Assembly (NCBI GenBank): GCA_963931865.1
Contig: OZ007505.1
Location: 2,233,244-2,297,243, forward strand
Length of the DNA: 64,000 nucleotides
Direction of reading: 5' to 3'
DNA from: Axinella damicornis
Taxonomy: Eukaryota > Porifera > Demospongiae > Axinellida > Axinellidae
In this document: in pieces, positions 59,932-64,000 of the stretch
How the letters are laid out: every line of letters starts with the position of its first letter
How positions within the stretch are numbered: position 1 is the first letter of the stretch
The notes under the pieces: model-generated
Told to the model about the DNA's origin: nothing
Database searches by the model: none
What the model saw: only the letters and a program-made list of their open reading frames with translations
Made by a program: the position numbers and the translations under genes

Positions 59932-62160
59932 ATGTGCGTGTGTGTGTGCGTGTGTGTATACTGACCTGAATAGCGGACGTAAGCAGTTCATACTCTGCTC
60001 TAGTCTTGAGGGCCTGCAGAGCCTGCACTGCAGTAGCATGGCACTGCTGGAACCTGAACCACAGACCAGTGGAGACAGGAGGGAAGACCGAGAGGGGAGA
60101 GGGAGGGAAGAGGAGGGGTGAGGGAGGGAAGACAGGGAGGGGAGAGAGGGAGGGAAGACAGAGAGGGAAGACAGAGAGGGAAGACAGAGAGGGAAACCGA
60201 GAGGGAAGACAGACAGGGGAGAAGGATGGAACAGAGGGAGGGGTGAGGGAGGGAAAAGAGGAGAGAGGGAGAGGGAGAGGGAAGGAAACACTTACGTAAT
60301 AGACTTTGTTCCGTTCAGACACAACTACTTCACTCAAAGTCATGTTGCCTGACTAAAGCTCTGACTGAAGAAGTTAGTCTACACTAGGTGCAGATTCAGT
60401 AGGAAGCGGGGCAACAGCCTACAGAAGCAGGTGTCGCTGAATAATGGTCCAAGAATCACCGCAGATTGATTCTTTACTATCACATGGCCATTGTCCTCAT
60501 TACTGCCAAAATTTCCTAGGAAGCAGCAGGCTCCCTCCATGAAATGCACTTCATGCACACACACATCTTCACAGAGAGCTATAAACCAACAACTTACATG
60601 CACATCCTAACTCCGCGAAGGAGGCTGGACACAAGAGCATCGTTCACTGAGTATCTCCGCATCTTGCTGAGTTCATCTTTATTAGTGGTCCAGTCTTGAT
60701 CCAGGTTGTCCTCAAGAGACACTTGCTGAATGCAAAGCTTTCCCATCCCCTGCATTACCAGTCTGGTAGAAGAGGGTAAGTAAACATGAAATGCGTCAGA
60801 AGAACACCCGAAACATGCTTATAGGGTCCTATACTAAGCCAGTTGAAATTCTGGACGGCACCATCATGTTCTCTGATCCCAACTGCTTATATGAATGCTC
60901 AAAACATTGTTGATTCCACTCATTTTGAAATCGCAGTATTGACGTACCTCACACAAGCAGTGCAGAAAGCTGTTTGGGTGCTGGCAGAGAACAGCATCAT
61001 CCTGTCACTGAAGACGTCCATCAGAGTAGAGAGAAACATGAGCCTGCAAGCAGGAACAATACCATGCAGCTTACAGTTCGTTACCTTGGGAACACTATAG
61101 TCTCGGGCCCCAGACCCAAACCAACCCTAGCCTCATACCCAGGCTATGGGGCCTGGGCAAGAGGCTAACCCAACCCCAGCGCGGATCACTTCCAGTATCA
61201 TGTGCAGGGAAGTGAAAGCGATCCGTGCTGTGGTTGGTTTGGGTCTGAGCCGAGACTGTGTATGTGGTAAAGTGTGAAGTGTTCATACATGTAGTTTGCA
61301 TTGCAAGAATTAACCTCTATATTGTCTTGCAGGTTCTTGTACCTGTTATTGACGGTGATCTCTTTGCCATTAAAGCTGAGACGAGGAGGAGGGACTTCTG
61401 CCTGGTTGTGCCTCAGCAGTGCCGCCTCAGTCAGACTAGGCTGAGAAACCTGCGCTGAAGACTGAAGCACGCAATTCACACATCAGTTAGGGTTGTGACA
61501 GCATGACACAACTTATAGGACACTCACATACGTGTACCAGGAAACCCTTGTTCTGCCTACATGTTTCTTTGGTGATAGAATCTTGCTGCGCAAAAAGTTG
61601 GAATGGCCTATGCTTAGAAACTGCCCTATTGCACTGTGTACGCTTGAGTTTCCTTGTGGTTGTAATTTCACAATTTCAATTACCACTCAATCACCAGACC
61701 CTCCTCAAGTCCCTCAATTTTCATGTATGGGTTGATAGGAGCAGGTGGTAGGGTCTGGGAGACCAAGACAAGTTGTTAGTTCTTGTTGCAGGTACCTGGT
61801 GATAGAGTGATGGCTTAGACAGCACTGGGACCTGTATAGGCGGTTGCTTTGCCTTCTCAGCCTATGTTGTAACAGAGCAGACAAAGATGAATGGGAGGAA
61901 CCCCTCAGAGTTCTACTCTATGTGAGGAACACTAAAGTGGATTCATCTTCTGCAAGCTAGGCCTCCAGACACGTTCTGTATACATGTACAGCTGGTTATT
62001 AAGATGGCAGGTTAGCCCAGTGCCTGTATACGGCTGGCCTGCAAGATTGTAAGTATACAGTCATGACAGCTGGTGCATAAAGCATACTTACCTCCAAAAC
62101 CATCGCAAGCAGGAGCACCTCTGAATTAGCCTTGAGCTGCATGCGGAGTAAAGGAACAAG
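59077..62160 (-). CDS. Unidentified multi-exon gene, C-terminal part
   Basis: Nine exons 5' to 3': 62160-62092, 61861-61796, 61449-61343, 61043-60953, 60749-60598, 60348-60296, 60046-59966, 59558-59477, 59270-59077 (stop), about 298 residues. Most junctions close in phase with good splice sites. Fragments in order: LKANSEVLLLAMVLE, AEKAKQPPIQVPVL, VPPPRLSFNGKEITVNNR, LMFLSTLMDVFSDRMMLFSA, DELSKMRRYSVNDALVSSLL, MTLSEVVVSERNKVYY, AVQALQALKTRAEYELLTSA, RMLEEIKPTELQLQFDKYAD, EPSKIHTYLNNHILHFK. The product looks soluble and largely helical, perhaps coiled-coil; I do not recognise the family. The junction between 60598 and 60348 does not close (phase 2 to phase 1), so a small exon or an indel is missing in 60349-60597. 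The 5' end lies beyond 62160. Confidence 0.7.
59863..59960. repeat. (TG)n / (CGTG)n microsatellite
   Basis: TG run passing into GCGTGCGTGC units, on the intron side of the donor of exon 60046-59966 (minus gene). Confidence 0.95.
60060..60292 (-). repeat. C/T-rich satellite (minus sense) upstream of a splice acceptor
   Basis: Purine-only GGGAGGGAAGACAGAGAGGG units on the plus strand, i.e. pyrimidine in the sense of the minus-strand gene. It fills the intron just 5' of exon 60046-59966. Confidence 0.93.
61128..61167. mobile_element. Mutator-like MITE nested inside a variant element
   Basis: Ends TAGCCTCATACCCAGGC / GAGGCTA, flanks AACCAACCC and ACCCAACCC (8 of 9). It sits inside a TAGTCTCGG...CCGAGACT inverted-repeat element spanning ~61098-61258. 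Confidence 0.8.
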
Positions 62161-62379
62161 CTGCAGTTCAATACGGTACGGTATTAGTCGGTATATCTAC
62201 ACTGCTGGTAGGGAACAAATGGTTCCATGTAATCAGTCAAATGCTTGAGCACTCAGGGATTCAAACAAACACTCCGATTTAGGATTACATTGCCGAGATC
62301 GCCCTCACGCACTTGGCCCAAACATAATTGGGGCGAGCCCCACACTAGCGTGACTTCATTGCGCTGTGTGTGTGTATGT

Positions 62380-62410
<31 letters not shown>

Positions 62411-64000
62411 GATCTTGCAAATACTGTAAATTTTAAATCAGCGAATTTCACTTGCACGTGCACAATAATATTCACAACAAGCTCTCGATACGCGATGCAA
62501 GGAATCGTGAACAGTCTAGCTACCTGTTCGACGGACGATAGCGCCAACAAAGACGGAGAGACCACTCGTGGACATTGGCTAGAGCACCATGAACATTCTG
62601 CTTCCTCAGTGGCGACACTGACAAAGGCAGAGACTGCGGCTCAGAGTCGTGGACCTACCGTGGGACCATGGCCGGTGATGTTGGTGCTAGACTGCTTCAG
62701 CTACAAACGCTAACCTGACTCACAGTTGCTGTGATGTACACGAGTGTATGTTTAGTGCCACAATTTCTGTGGCCTATGCTCATTGCCCTGTCACAGTCAT
62801 GTGAATGCAACTGCTCCATGCATGTCCTGTGGCACGTGCATGCACTTCACTCAGGCTGGCCCCCCAATGTCCTGCATTCCACTAGTAATACTTGTGCTGA
62901 AACAACCTTGGTGGTGACACTTTTTTCTTCCTGTTGGCCACCATTGCTCACTGTTGGTTAGTCTCATGCCCAGACCCTCTAACTGTTGGTACAATGTAGT
63001 ACGTCGCACCACATACTAGTCTCGTTCCCTGACCCTCAATATGCGTGGAAGGAGGGTCTGGTGAATATAGTACAAAATGTTTTGAGCACCGCAGAATTTC
63101 GGCGGTACGACTCTGATTGGTCAATACGTGTCACGCACTACTCACACCCACAAATTCCCACGCAGACAAGTGAATTTGCAAGTACAAGCTACTTACATGT
63201 ACTTAGCACTTAGCTAGAATTTCTTTGCCGGTACATCGTTTGTATAAACGCCAGGGATCTTGTTGCTGTTGGGACGATGCTCGCGTCGCTGTCAGTGCGA
63301 ACAACCACGGGTCTCTGTCGCGTGGGGAGACGTCGGAGATCTAGGCATGCTGGACGCTAGGGGAGAGTCACACACACTTCTCTTCCTAGCGGTGCTGGTC
63401 GCTGAAGCAGACGTCACTCGCATGTAAATGTAAGCACGAGGTCCACCGTTGTTTGTGCCTTGCGTAGCATTTCCAGGTCCTGGAAACAATACATCCCCTG
63501 CATAGCTACTGATACTTGAAGTTGAAGCTTTCTGGGTTGTGCAAACTCTTGACACAGGCCGTCAAAAGCAGCGGTACGCATTCAGAGGTTCTTGTCCCCA
63601 GTTTTCACTGTCGAGCATTGGCATGCAGTAGCCATTGCTGAATGTCATTGCTAAAACTGATCATATTATTCATGGCCGTAATGACGCACGCACCTACTTA
63701 ACACCGTCTGGTTCTGTTTATTTGTGAAACCTCAGGTGTGCTAGCCCATAGTGTGAAGTTGTACTATATTCACCAGACCCTTCTCCTTCCTTCTGAGAGG
63801 GTCTGGGCACGAGACTAACCACATACGTACATGTGCGTTAACTGGGGCGAGCTATGAGCTAGTCACCTACGAGCAGCCTATGAACAAGGCTAGCTGTAAG
63901 TATGAGCTGGTGGATGAAATCAGAATCTGTATTATCAAGAGTGTATAATAATAATAAGAAGAGAGTATCGAACTCGCTATAGGCTACGTTGAATGTATGC
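62161..64000. other. Right end: no resolved gene
   Basis: Expected to hold the 5' part of the minus-strand gene, but no exon could be chained. A Ser/Thr-rich open frame at 63292-63555 (minus; contains SSYAGDVLFPGPGNATQG) lacks an ATG. A GCTT tandem is at 62378-62410. Half-copies of the TAGTCTCG...CCAGACC family occur at 62959-62980, 63016-63065 and 63770-63820. Confidence 0.45.

Noticed and set aside
61258..61458. Plus-strand exon (acceptor TTGCAG, frame VLVPVIDGDLFAIKAETRRR to a stop)
   Set aside because: The minus-strand exon 61449-61343 on the same bases joins in phase with exons on both sides; the plus frame has no partners.

Overview
The window is intron-rich metazoan nuclear DNA, most likely from a sponge. 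The reasons are the gene content (an Ig-Ig-Ig-Ig-TM-TIR receptor of the kind described in demosponges, and tandem metabotropic GABA-B-like receptors), short GT-AG introns, compact gene spacing and a very high load of small palindromic transposons. No prokaryotic signals, rRNA, convincing tRNA or CRISPR were seen. The species cannot be named from the sequence. There is one assembly gap (200 N, 23831-24030).

Layout. (1) 1-12263, minus strand: GABA-B-like receptor A, from a signal-peptide exon at 12263 through the ligand-binding domain to TM2; the 3' part runs off the left end. Its ~7 kb first intron holds a nest of inverted-repeat transposons. (2) 15626-23830, minus strand: paralogue B, with all seven TM segments and a C-terminal coiled coil; its 5' end is cut by the N gap. 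(3) 26163-27845, plus strand: only the last three exons of a CASD1/Cas1p-type sialic acid O-acetyltransferase. (4) 28228-30462, plus: NDUFS7 (complex I, PSST), with a repeat-built mitochondrial presequence. (5) 32050-32736, plus: single-exon PNPO. (6) 33179-37774, plus: Ig-TIR receptor, 8 exons, all introns phase 1. (7) 39538-41280, minus: two-Ig single-pass receptor with a tyrosine-rich tail, lying tail-to-tail with the Ig-TIR gene. (8) 45836-57304, plus: MEKK2/3-type MAP3K, 18 exons, PB1 plus kinase domain. (9) 59077-62160, minus: an unrecognised gene of at least nine exons.

Functionally the window mixes housekeeping genes (NDUFS7, PNPO, CASD1 fragment) with signalling genes: tandem class C GPCRs, and an immune-looking block (Ig-TIR receptor, tyrosine-tailed Ig receptor, MEKK2/3 kinase) within about 24 kb. 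In vertebrates MEKK3 acts downstream of IL-1R/TLR receptors; any functional meaning of the linkage here is inference.

The most notable non-genic signals are: a family of palindromic elements with TAGCCTCGTTCCCAGGC-like ends and 9-bp target duplications (Mutator-like); two long hairpin elements whose arms match each other better than they match the other copy; a head-to-head telomere-like motif at the centre of another hairpin; nested transposons with readable insertion order; a ~1.4 kb 40-bp minisatellite with higher-order structure; and repeated expansion of simple repeats directly at 3' splice sites of several genes.
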